From Eubacterium sp. (GTDB lineage Bacteria > Bacillota > Clostridia > Oscillospirales > Acutalibacteraceae), in assembly GCA_029059925.1 (NCBI GenBank), contig JAIDVA010000197.1, positions 1 to 20,820 on the forward strand: 20,820 nt of DNA. The letters run 5' to 3'. The notes below the pieces were generated by a model that worked only from the letters and a program-made list of their open reading frames with translations, was not told the origin of the DNA and did no database searches. The position numbers and the translations under genes are program-made. Below are positions 1 to 7,026 of the stretch, piece by piece (position 1 is the stretch's first letter; every line of letters starts with the position of its first letter).

Positions 1-1150
1 GGGCATAACCTCCTCTTGTCCATTTTGCAGTCAGGTTTAAAACACCTTCTTTTGCGAACATTTTATAGAGTTCTTTTGTTGTAAAAAATGTAAACTCGTA
101 TTCTTTGCAAGACCAACCAAAGAAGATATATCCTTCTTTTTCAGGAATTGGCAAATCAATAATATCAGTTGTACTGCCGATTTGCATACTTTCTGTATCA
201 CAGATTCCGCCTGCAGCATCAAAATTTATAGTCAGCAACCTGTTCCATTTTGCAACAACAACTGCATCCTTATCTAAATTATAGATTGTGGTACTTTTAA
301 GCGGCGTTTCAATTTTCTTTCCGTTTTCGCGGTAATAGCTGATATCAACATTATACCAACCGACAAATTCATACCCTTCCTTGCTTACAACAGGCAGTTC
401 ACCAATCGGCTTGCCGTATGTAACCGTTTTTGAATATTTATAGCTGTCATCACCGCTTATTTCAAAGGTTAATGTATAGGTTTGATTAACCATCTCATCC
501 GTCGGCTGATTTACGGTATTATCTGTATCAGGCACACTCGGTTGGACAGCCTCAGGCTTTTCCTCCTCCGATTGCTCTGTATTATTCTGCGGCGGCGCTT
601 TGTTGACAATATTCTTTATCTGATTTTCCATTATTTCCGCAGGCTGTGTTACAGTTTCTATTTCCTGCAGATTATCCGATTTTTCATAAGGAATTCTGTC
701 TATCGTTACTTCATTTCTGTTATCGGCATTTGCAATGATTCCCCAATCCTCAAGCTTTTCAGTGATTGTATCCATAACCTCTTGTGCAATATTATAGTCA
801 AACACCTTTGCAATTACAGTGTTGGCTGTAAAGGCAGAAAACAGAATTATTGCCGCAATAATTGATGCGCGCAAGCCACGGCTGAGATAACTGAAACCGC
901 TCTTAGTGCAGGCAGCCATAATTTTTTCACTGCTGATAAGCGGAATGATTACAGCAAAACCATCGTCATCCTGCTGCTCAAGCTCAATAAGCATATTTGT
1001 GCACTCTTCAATCAGGTCACAATCCATTTCATCTATATCTTTAACAAGCTCTTCATCAATCATCTGATTGAGCATAGCCTTAAGTTCTGAATTAAAGTTA
1101 TTTTCATTAAAAAGAGAATTAACAATTTTTTCGTTAACCAAAGTGTTCAT
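1..1150 (-). CDS. Putative anti-sigma factor with InlB/Flg_new repeats, partial at the left edge
   Basis: The reading frame is open for 383 codons from an ATG at 1150 to the window edge, so the C-terminus is missing. AAGGAG lies 6 nt before the ATG. Residues 1-90 are an acidic, helical, probably cytoplasmic part. Residues about 93-115 (RASIIAAIILFSAFTANTV) form one membrane segment. Residues about 160-222 are a Pro/Glu/Gln/Thr-rich linker. Two Listeria-Bacteroides (Flg_new, InlB B-repeat) modules follow, with EGYEFVGWY and AKW at about 258-302, then FDAAGG, EGYIFFGW and TAKW at about 310-377. The gene starts 13 nt after the sigma factor stop, so the two are surely cotranscribed. That position, with one membrane segment between a cytoplasmic and an outer part, suggests an anti-sigma factor that senses something outside the membrane. 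I see no zinc-binding HC2 motif, so this role is inferred from context. It could instead be a surface protein that the sigma factor controls. Confidence 0.72.
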   Translation of the reverse strand, partial: MNTLVNEKIVNSLFNENNFNSELKAMLNQMIDEELVKDIDEMDCDLIEECTNMLIELEQQDDDGFAVIIPLISSEKIMAACTKSGFSYLSRGLRASIIAAIILFSAFTANTVIAKVFDYNIAQEVMDTITEKLEDWGIIANADNRNEVTIDRIPYEKSDNLQEIETVTQPAEIMENQIKNIVNKAPPQNNTEQSEEEKPEAVQPSVPDTDNTVNQPTDEMVNQTYTLTFEISGDDSYKYSKTVTYGKPIGELPVVSKEGYEFVGWYNVDISYYRENGKKIETPLKSTTIYNLDKDAVVVAKWNRLLTINFDAAGGICDTESMQIGSTTDIIDLPIPEKEGYIFFGWSCKEYEFTFFTTKELYKMFAKEGVLNLTAKWTRGGYA

Positions 1151-1163
1151 AGCGTTCTCCTTT

Positions 1164-1685
1164 CTATTCTAAGCTAATAGAATTTTTTATTTTCTCCCGC
1201 AGTCGCTGCAGGCGTTTGGCAACGGCAGGCCTTGTAAGGTTAAGCCGCTTTGCCGTTTCATCTATTGTCAGATCATATATGTATTTATATTTGAGCAGCT
1301 TCTGCTCGTCAGGACTAAGCAAATCGTTAAGACGCTTATTTAACAAATCATAGTCGATATCACTGTCAATGTTATTCTGATTGTCAACCGCTTTGTCCTC
1401 ATATTCGGATATAGGCACTGTTTTACTGCTTTCCTTTGCTCTTGACTCAATCGCCTTCATAACAAAGTTTGATGCAGTTTTATATAAAAAAGCGCGCGGA
1501 TTATTGATTTCTTCTTTAGTCAGCATACGCTTGTACAAAACCATAAAAGCATTCTGCATACAGTCCTCAGCACTGCTGCTGTCACCAAGCTTTACCAAGC
1601 AGAACTTGTAGATTGCACTTTTGTATTCGTTATATATTTGTGTAAATCTATCCTGCAAAGCTTTTTTATTGTCCTTGCTATCCAA
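1164..1685 (-). CDS. ECF-type RNA polymerase sigma factor
   Basis: A 173-residue protein with the two sigma domains of the group IV (ECF) family. Region 2 lies at about residues 20-83 (YKFCLVKLGDSSSAEDCMQNAFMVLYKR, shortened here to its key DSSSAED and QNAF parts). Region 4 lies at about 118-168, with a helix-turn-helix around TIDETAKRLNLTRPAVAKRL. It directs RNA polymerase to a small set of promoters, usually in response to an envelope signal. The start is TTG at 1685: AGGAGG sits 7 nt upstream, a stop codon lies in frame just before it, and the next in-frame ATG is inside region 2. The downstream gene, 13 nt away, is a membrane protein that probably holds this factor inactive. A vegetative-type promoter lies about 100 nt upstream. 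Confidence 0.9.
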   Translation of the reverse strand: MDSKDNKKALQDRFTQIYNEYKSAIYKFCLVKLGDSSSAEDCMQNAFMVLYKRMLTKEEINNPRAFLYKTASNFVMKAIESRAKESSKTVPISEYEDKAVDNQNNIDSDIDYDLLNKRLNDLLSPDEQKLLKYKYIYDLTIDETAKRLNLTRPAVAKRLQRLREKIKNSISLE

Positions 1686-1787
1686 ATAACCACCTCCTTC
1701 TCATAGGTAAAATGAACTGAAAGGATAATTTCTGCTCTTACCCTTATATAGTAGTTCCTTTTGTAACAAAAAAGTTGACACTATTTT

Positions 1788-1816
1788 ATAATATACTTTA
1801 ATTTTATTATTTTCAA
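1788..1816 (-). promoter_or_regulatory. Probable sigma-A promoter of the sigma/anti-sigma operon
   Basis: On the minus strand TTGAAA (1811-1816) and TATTAT (1788-1793) are separated by 17 nt, each 5/6 to consensus. The leader of about 100 nt to the TTG start also contains GTTACAAAAGGAACTAC (about 1754-1770). This could be a second, sigma-specific promoter for autoregulation, but I could not align it to a known ECF consensus. Confidence 0.5.
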
Positions 1817-1821
1817 CAAGT

Positions 1822-1953
1822 AAATTATTGTTTATCGTAGGGGCGAACAACGTTCGCCTGTGGGCACAACGATAATGTTGGCGGGCGCACACTGTGCGCC
1901 CCTACGAATGATGTTTGATACACCATTTAAATTATACCGCTAAACAATAATTT
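1822..1953. repeat. MITE-like palindromic repeat element, copy 1
   Basis: A 132-bp element bounded by perfect 13-bp inverted ends, AAATTATTGTTTA (1822-1834) and its complement (1941-1953). Inside is a 71-bp core (1836-1906) that begins CGTAGGGGCG and ends CGCCCCTACG and holds two imperfect GC-rich hairpins (GGCGAAC/GTTCGCC and GGGCGCAC/GTGCGCCC). The core matches 66 of 71 bases of the core at 6028-6098 in the opposite orientation. There is no coding capacity and no transposase. Its left end is only 5 bp from the -35 box of the sigma operon promoter. Together with that promoter and the adjacent terminator, this accounts for the gene-free stretch 1686-2015. Confidence 0.75.
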
Positions 1954-1995
1954 CATAAATAAAACCGCTTCAAGTTTGAAGCGGTTTTATTTATG
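1954..1995. terminator. Bidirectional intrinsic terminator after the permease gene
   Basis: Perfect 20-bp inverted arms (1954-1973 and 1976-1995) with a 2-nt spacer. The GC part is ACCGCTTCAA/TTGAAGCGGT, flanked by A-runs on one side and T-runs on the other. It lies 20 nt after the permease stop codon and would end the GntR-ABC-permease transcript on the minus strand. Confidence 0.85.
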
Positions 1996-2015
1996 AACAA
2001 CTATTAAATTTTAAT

Positions 2016-4481
2016 TCACACCCAATCAGGTATTTCGTCGGCAGGAATCATTCTTGAGACATAGCCTGAATTTTTATAATGTACCATAACAATATAGTCA
2101 TTACCATTGGTAAAATAATAATTTCGCGACTTAGCCATAAGTTCATTCATTTTATCGGTATCGTCAACAGTAATACCATTCTCGAAATAATCTGTCATCA
2201 GTGTGTTATAGTAACGATTATTATACATTTCATAACCGCCGTCTTCATATTTATAAACCTCTGTATAAAGCTGATTCGAGGTCATAAACTGATGTGATAT
2301 CACCGAATCACTGCCCCAGGTTTCAAACTGCTTAGCCCTTACAGTACCGCATTTTTCAAGGCTGATTGAGAGAATTTCATCCTCCTGCGGTGCAAGTAAA
2401 TCGTACTCACCTGTTGATTTAAGATAATTTACTGTATTGGTCATGGACGGATAAATATAATAGCCGCCCTCATAACCGGATTCATAGACATCTGCACCAA
2501 GCTCATTCATCAGCAAAGTCTCAGCTCTATCATTATAGTCATCTTCATTATACTCACATGAGCTGAAGAACAAGCCACCTATTGCAGCCTCGCTCGGCTT
2601 ATAGCGCTGTTCATAGTTCTGTGATAATAAATCCGTCAGAAGTGCCTGCCTTAACTCAGGCGTATTTTTAATCAGATTACCGTTTATCATACCGTCTGAT
2701 GCTACTGCATAAATTCTGCCACCCTGTAATACATAAGCAACTGACTTTTCATCAATATATCCGAACAGAGTGCCGGTATCAAACAGCAAATCCTCCGTCT
2801 TCCTGCTCATCGGTGCATCTTTAACATTTCCTGTCAAAAGATAAGTAAGCTCATCTCTTACAGCCTTGCTGTCACGCAGTGAAAGAATGCGATATGATGC
2901 ATCGTAATCCGTACTATCATAAAATCTGCTGACAACCTTACCGTTTTTCAGCTTGTAATAAACACAAACACTGTTGCCTGTCATATTATCGGTTTTCTTA
3001 ACAAGTTCCTTGTTGATATCGGTAAAGAGCTTTAAATCCTCTTCATCATCAAAAATGCCGATTGCACTGTTTTCTAAATAATAATTCGAAAAAATATCAT
3101 CATAGTATGAATCCTTTTCCGGAACAATATCAAATTCACTTGCTGCAGCATCAATTACACTCGTTGTAATAATTGCTTTATCGATTTTATCAACCTCAGG
3201 CACATATGTTGAGTAGCCGAAAGCACCTGTGCAAAGAATATAGGTAAATACCACCACACCGCAGACTGCGGAGAAAGGAATTGCAAGCTCCTTAATCTTA
3301 TGCTTAATTGTTCTTCTGCATATAGATATGATAGAAAAGTACATACCCATTACAATAAGTACACCCACTGCCACTGTAATTGCAATGTTTGCCGTGCGGC
3401 TTAAATCGCTGTAAACAAAGCTTACTGCATCAACCCAGAATGCACACGCAGCAATAATACAGATTATTGTAAAGAAACGCGGTACAAAAGCACTTGCACC
3501 ATGAACACCTGCATTCTCCGCCTTGATTTTTATAAACAGGCTTCTTGCAATACATATAAAACACACACTGATTGCAGCCCACACAATAATCGGGAGAATA
3601 TAATCAAAGGTCAGCTCCTTGTAATTCCTGTTGGCAGTATCCATACTCCAATACTCAACATTCTGATTAACACGGTAAACAAAATTAAAAATATTATCGC
3701 TGATTGAATACTCTGCACCGTAAGCCTTGCCAATAAGCAGTGGATTAATGATTGATGTGTAGTGAAAAAGGCTCGGCTGAGTAAATTGCGTACTATCATA
3801 ATAGGAAAACAAATCATTATGATTATAGCCATTTAAAAATGCTCTGCAGAAAGAATCAACGAAATATACAATCACACTCGGTGCACCAAACGCCGCCGCA
3901 CCAAAGAATAAAGACTCAATAACAGTACTGCACAATACCATTGCAACCGACATGATTGCAAAGCCTGTAAAAATATAAACAAAGGTCAATGCAAACAAGG
4001 CAAGTGCACATTTTATTACATAGCCTGCATTTCCAAGAAAAGCGATATTCATAATCATGTCAATCATAATCGGAACAGCTGTTGATACGGCTATCATTAA
4101 TGTACCGGCTAATACCCTGTTTTTATAGAGCGTACGCCTGTCAACACTTGTGCTGAAAAAAACGTTAACTGCCTTTTTACTTGTTATAAAGCTGAAAGAT
4201 ATAATGGCAAAAAGTATACCCAGCAGCAAAAAGTATATTCCTACATATTCGCCGCTGTATATATCCATACCGGTCAGTGCCAATACAACTTCCTTACGCA
4301 GTCTTTCAATATTCATGTTGCTGTCAAAATAATATGAAAAGACTGTACTCAGCGGTGCAATAACAAACAGAATTAAAGATGAAAGAAAGGTCAGAACTGT
4401 AGGTATTATGATCTTTTTGAGTGCAAGCCTAAAATCATACGCAGCGGCTTTTTTATTCGCTGAAAATTGCGGAGATGTCAT
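2016..4481 (-). CDS. Large ABC transporter permease with a C-terminal soluble domain
   Basis: About 821 residues. The first ~430 residues contain about nine or ten hydrophobic segments (for example TVLTFLSSLILFVIAPLS, IYFLLLGILFAIISFSF and IAITVAVGVLIVMGMYFS). The last ~390 residues are polar, rich in Tyr/Asp/Asn and without membrane segments, so probably an extracytoplasmic domain. This layout resembles Clostridia ABC-2 permeases that carry a long C-terminal domain (the DUF6449 type, from memory). ATG 4481 is chosen because GGAGG lies 9 nt upstream; an ATG 21 nt further upstream has no good site. The gene overlaps the ATPase by 29 nt, so translation is probably coupled. It is the membrane partner of the ATPase; the substrate is unknown. 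Peptide or bacitracin-type stress is possible by analogy with Ytr and Bce systems, but is not shown by the sequence. Confidence 0.82.
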   Translation of the reverse strand: MTSPQFSANKKAAAYDFRLALKKIIIPTVLTFLSSLILFVIAPLSTVFSYYFDSNMNIERLRKEVVLALTGMDIYSGEYVGIYFLLLGILFAIISFSFITSKKAVNVFFSTSVDRRTLYKNRVLAGTLMIAVSTAVPIMIDMIMNIAFLGNAGYVIKCALALFALTFVYIFTGFAIMSVAMVLCSTVIESLFFGAAAFGAPSVIVYFVDSFCRAFLNGYNHNDLFSYYDSTQFTQPSLFHYTSIINPLLIGKAYGAEYSISDNIFNFVYRVNQNVEYWSMDTANRNYKELTFDYILPIIVWAAISVCFICIARSLFIKIKAENAGVHGASAFVPRFFTIICIIAACAFWVDAVSFVYSDLSRTANIAITVAVGVLIVMGMYFSIISICRRTIKHKIKELAIPFSAVCGVVVFTYILCTGAFGYSTYVPEVDKIDKAIITTSVIDAAASEFDIVPEKDSYYDDIFSNYYLENSAIGIFDDEEDLKLFTDINKELVKKTDNMTGNSVCVYYKLKNGKVVSRFYDSTDYDASYRILSLRDSKAVRDELTYLLTGNVKDAPMSRKTEDLLFDTGTLFGYIDEKSVAYVLQGGRIYAVASDGMINGNLIKNTPELRQALLTDLLSQNYEQRYKPSEAAIGGLFFSSCEYNEDDYNDRAETLLMNELGADVYESGYEGGYYIYPSMTNTVNYLKSTGEYDLLAPQEDEILSISLEKCGTVRAKQFETWGSDSVISHQFMTSNQLYTEVYKYEDGGYEMYNNRYYNTLMTDYFENGITVDDTDKMNELMAKSRNYYFTNGNDYIVMVHYKNSGYVSRMIPADEIPDWV

Positions 4482-5349
4482 ACTTCCTATCCTCCATTTC
4501 ATTCAAAAATACCTCTTCAAGTGAAAGTGTAACACAATCCATATGAATAGGACCGAGTGACTCGAGCAGCATTTTATCAAGAGCACTGCTGACAATGATT
4601 GTAACCATTCGGTTATCAATCCGGATATCCCTGTATTCGATATTTGAAAATTCATATTCAAAAACATCTCTGTTGAATATGAGCCTGTATTTTTTATATG
4701 CACTGCTGACATCATCAACAGAAACATTGAGTGCAAGACTTTTGCCGTTAATAAGTGCAACGTGGTCGCAAAGGTCGGCAACCTCCTGCAAATTATGACT
4801 GCTCATAAGAATAGAGCACTCCGTCTCTGCCATATATTCAATAAACAGTCTTTTGCACAGATTACGCTTTTGAGGATCAATTCCGTCAAACACCTCATCA
4901 AGCAGCATAAACTTAGGTCTTGTTGACATAGCAAGGATAATTTCTGCCTGTCTTTGCATACCCTTTGAAAAGGATTGCAGGTTTTTATTCAAATCAAGAC
5001 CCATAGCCTCTGCCATTCTGAAGAAAATCTTTTCAGAAAAATGCTCATAATAGCCCTTATAAAAATCCTTCATTTTAAGCAGGGATGCACCTCTCGGGAA
5101 ATAAAGCACATCCGGCACAAAGAAAATATTACTTCGCAAACTGCCATTATCATAAATATTTTTACCGTCAATTAAAACAGCGCCGCTGTCGGGAGCATAT
5201 ATACCGGCACAGGTTTTAAGAAGCGTTGTTTTTCCGGCACCATTATAACCGACAAGACCGTAGATAGAGGACTTGTCAATATGGAGTGATATGTTTTCTA
5301 TGACAGTGAAATCACCGAATTTTTTCGTAACATTATTAATATCAATCAT
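4453..5349 (-). CDS. ABC transporter ATP-binding protein (YtrB-like)
   Basis: A 298-residue ATPase. Walker A is GYNGAGKT (34-41), the signature is FSKGMQRQ (127-134), Walker B is FMLLDE (147-152) and the H-loop is SSH (183-185). The signature is diverged from LSGGQ in the way usual for CcmA/EcsA/YtrB-type subunits. The C-terminal ~85 residues are an extra domain often seen in this subgroup. It hydrolyses ATP in the cytoplasm to drive the permease encoded next. Its start overlaps the GntR stop region by 8 nt and its end overlaps the permease start by 29 nt, so the three genes form one translationally coupled operon. Confidence 0.92.
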   Translation of the reverse strand: MIDINNVTKKFGDFTVIENISLHIDKSSIYGLVGYNGAGKTTLLKTCAGIYAPDSGAVLIDGKNIYDNGSLRSNIFFVPDVLYFPRGASLLKMKDFYKGYYEHFSEKIFFRMAEAMGLDLNKNLQSFSKGMQRQAEIILAMSTRPKFMLLDEVFDGIDPQKRNLCKRLFIEYMAETECSILMSSHNLQEVADLCDHVALINGKSLALNVSVDDVSSAYKKYRLIFNRDVFEYEFSNIEYRDIRIDNRMVTIIVSSALDKMLLESLGPIHMDCVTLSLEEVFLNEMEDRKYDISAIFSE

Positions 5350-5719
5350 TTATATCACCGGCCTTATATATTTCATCAATTAATGATTTTAAGTCTTCTA
5401 TGCTTACACCTTTAGCCTTACCCGACTTAATAACAATCCTTATATCCTCAATAGCAGATTCAACAATTCTGTTATTACCAATCGGCTTTTCGCTGACAAA
5501 ATTGCCCTTGCCCTGAACTGTATAGATAACCTTATCCTTTTCAAGCTCGGCAAATGCATGCTTAATCGTATTAACATTAATGTTAAGCTCGTTTGACAGA
5601 CTCCTGATTGACGGCAGCTGGTCGTGCGGCGCATAAACCCCGGCATTAATCAGCATAATAATCTGTTCTTTGATTTGCTCATAAATCGGAACACGGCTGT
5701 GTAAATCAATTAAAATCAT
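5342..5719 (-). CDS. GntR-family transcriptional regulator, YtrA subfamily
   Basis: A 125-residue protein. Residues about 10-75 form the GntR winged helix-turn-helix (PIYEQIKEQI, LPSIRSLSNELNINVNTI, YTVQGKGNFV). Only about 45 residues follow, with no room for the usual effector domain; that short tail defines the YtrA subfamily. ATG 5719 is chosen because GGGAG lies 8 nt before it; a TTG at 5737 lacks a ribosome binding site. YtrA-type proteins repress their own operon with an ABC transporter, and the gene order here (regulator, ATPase, permease) fits. A palindrome covering the predicted transcription start is the likely operator. Confidence 0.9.
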   Translation of the reverse strand: MILIDLHSRVPIYEQIKEQIIMLINAGVYAPHDQLPSIRSLSNELNINVNTIKHAFAELEKDKVIYTVQGKGNFVSEKPIGNNRIVESAIEDIRIVIKSGKAKGVSIEDLKSLIDEIYKAGDIND

Positions 5720-5748
5720 TATTATCACTCCCTTCAAAAACGGATTTC

Positions 5749-5773
5749 ACTGTGCTACTGTAGCTATCACAGT
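5749..5773. promoter_or_regulatory. Putative GntR/YtrA operator
   Basis: Imperfect palindrome ACTGTGcTA-n7-TAtCACAGT, 25 bp. The outer 6 bp are perfect and a TA/TA pair lies one base in. It overlaps the predicted transcription start and lies 29 bp before the regulator ATG, the expected place for autorepression. The identity of the binding protein is inferred from position. Confidence 0.55.
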
Positions 5774-5776
5774 TAG

Positions 5777-5805
5777 AATGTAACATAATTACGTTCTCTT
5801 GTCAA
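5777..5805 (-). promoter_or_regulatory. Promoter of the GntR-ABC operon
   Basis: On the minus strand TTGACA (5800-5805, perfect -35) and TACATT (5777-5782) are 17 nt apart. The -10 is preceded by TGT, an extended -10. The predicted start near 5770 falls inside the palindrome at 5749-5773. Confidence 0.7.
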
Positions 5806-5853
5806 TAATATGTATAAATTATTTCTTATATAAATGTCAAAAATACTGATGAT

Positions 5854-6112
5854 AAATTATTGTTTATATTAAATGCTGGTCAAACAATCGCAAGGAACGA
5901 TGTGAACCCTTTTGTCACTGCGTGACATTTCCCCTGACAGGGGAATAACATCGTTCCGTTTACACATTTTGATGTGATTCGGTGCGATGTGGGCATCGCA
6001 CCCTACGAAAGTGTAGATTATGTGATTCGTAGGGGCGCACATTGTGCGCCCGCCAACATTATCGTTGTACCAACGGGCGAACGCTGTTCGCCCCTACGAT
6101 AAACTATAATTT
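5854..6112. repeat. MITE-like palindromic repeat element, copy 2 (longer, composite)
   Basis: A 259-bp element bounded by AAATTATTGTTTA (5854-5866) and TAAACTATAATTT (6100-6112), a 12/13 inverted match. It carries the same 71-bp core as the element near 1850, inverted (6028-6098, 66/71 identical). It also has modules the shorter copy lacks. One is a long hairpin with arms GGAACGATGT/ACATCGTTCC (5894-5903 and 5948-5957) enclosing TGTCACTGCGTGACA and CCCCTGACAGGGG. The other is GGTGCGATG/CATCGCACC (5981-6002). No coding capacity. It fills most of the gene-free stretch 5720-6168; the rest is the GntR promoter and a terminator. Confidence 0.72.
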
Positions 6113-6121
6113 ATAAACCAA

Positions 6122-6150
6122 TGACCCGCTGATATAAAATCAGCAGGTCA
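6122..6150 (-). terminator. Probable terminator after the VanW lipoprotein gene
   Basis: On the minus strand TGACCTGCTGAT pairs with ATCAGCGGGTCA over a 5-nt loop, 12 bp with one G-U pair, 19 nt after the stop codon. The following TTGGTTT is only a weak U-run, so termination efficiency is uncertain. Confidence 0.5.
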
Positions 6151-6168
6151 ATATGTTATACTATAATA

Positions 6169-7026
6169 TTAATCTTCGTTATCCGCACTGTCATCATCCT
6201 CAGGCTCCTCCTCGGTTGTGGAAGCCGCGGTTGTTTTAGGCTTATTATACTTACTGTTTGTAGTATAGTTAACAGTACCGTTAACCGACCTTTTAAGGAT
6301 ATATGAGCTTCCGTCTTTTGACACCTGAATATCAACATCTCCGACATCGATATCATCTGCAGCATAAACCTCACAAATCAGAGTGCCTTTAGATGCAGAC
6401 ACACTCAATCTGATATCCGCACCTGAATTGTTTTTAAACTGGAAATCCTGTGTATTCCACTGCACAGTTGCATCTGCACCAAGCGGAACATAGCTGATTT
6501 CAAGCGAATGACAGGCACGCACGGTTATATCCATATTGGCACGCAGAGCAGCCTGGAAAATTGTTGAGCTGACCTGGCAGATACCTCCGCCAAGACCGTC
6601 AACAAACTCATCGCCCTTAACAACCTTTGCCTCCTGATATCCGGCAAGCACGGTTCTTTTGCCGACTGTCTGGTTGAACGAAAAGGTTGCACCATCGGGA
6701 ATTTTAAGGTTGTCCAGCTTGCTTACAGCATTATTTATATTCACCGTTCTTGTAGAATTTGATGAATCGTAATATGTAGTATAGGTTGACAGCTTATAAG
6801 GATAGCTGCCATCCTCATCCTTTATAAGAGCAGGATAAACCGTATTCGTTGCTGACTCCTTGAAGGTTGTATTAACATCCTCGGTGGTTCGGGTTGTTGT
6901 GGTAGTTGTAGTAGTCGGTGCAGTTGTTGATTCTGTTGTTGCATTAACATCGGCAGTTTCGCTGCACCCTGCAAAGGTCAGGGACAGCATAACCGCGATT
7001 AAAACGATTGCTAAAAGCTTTTTCAA
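6169..7026 (-). CDS. VanW-domain lipoprotein
   Basis: A 285-residue secreted protein. Residues 1-20 are a signal peptide (KKLLAIVLIAVMLSLTFAG) and Cys21 fits a lipobox, so it is probably anchored on the outer face of the membrane. Residues 29-52 are a Thr-rich spacer. The VanW domain spans about 72-222, with GATFSFNQTVGKR, the core GGGICQVSSTIFQAALRA (147-164) and HSLEISYVPLGADATVQW. The tail is Glu/Asp-rich. VanW-type proteins accompany some glycopeptide-resistance clusters, but most are chromosomal envelope proteins of unknown activity, and nothing here shows resistance. The start is TTG at 7026, directly after the glmU TAA, with AAGGAG 9 nt upstream inside the glmU coding end. It is therefore cotranscribed and coupled with glmU. 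Confidence 0.85.
   Translation of the reverse strand: MKKLLAIVLIAVMLSLTFAGCSETADVNATTESTTAPTTTTTTTTRTTEDVNTTFKESATNTVYPALIKDEDGSYPYKLSTYTTYYDSSNSTRTVNINNAVSKLDNLKIPDGATFSFNQTVGKRTVLAGYQEAKVVKGDEFVDGLGGGICQVSSTIFQAALRANMDITVRACHSLEISYVPLGADATVQWNTQDFQFKNNSGADIRLSVSASKGTLICEVYAADDIDVGDVDIQVSKDGSSYILKRSVNGTVNYTTNSKYNKPKTTAASTTEEEPEDDDSADNED

Noticed and set aside
482..865. Open frame of 127 codons on the plus strand near the left edge
   Set aside because: It is antisense to the 383-codon open frame of the anti-sigma candidate, which has a good start, a membrane segment and recognisable repeats.
1701..1892. Small open frame across the repeat element on the minus strand
   Set aside because: Its N-terminal part is translated repeat hairpin sequence; it lacks a ribosome binding site and overlaps the sigma promoter.
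5894..6098. Multiple short hairpins as a possible CRISPR array
   Set aside because: The hairpins differ in sequence and spacing and there are no equal-length repeats with unique spacers; they belong to the palindromic repeat element.
6169..7026. VanW protein as a vancomycin-resistance determinant
   Set aside because: None of vanH, vanA/B, vanX, vanR or vanS is nearby and the gene is coupled to glmU; VanW-domain proteins are common chromosomal envelope proteins.
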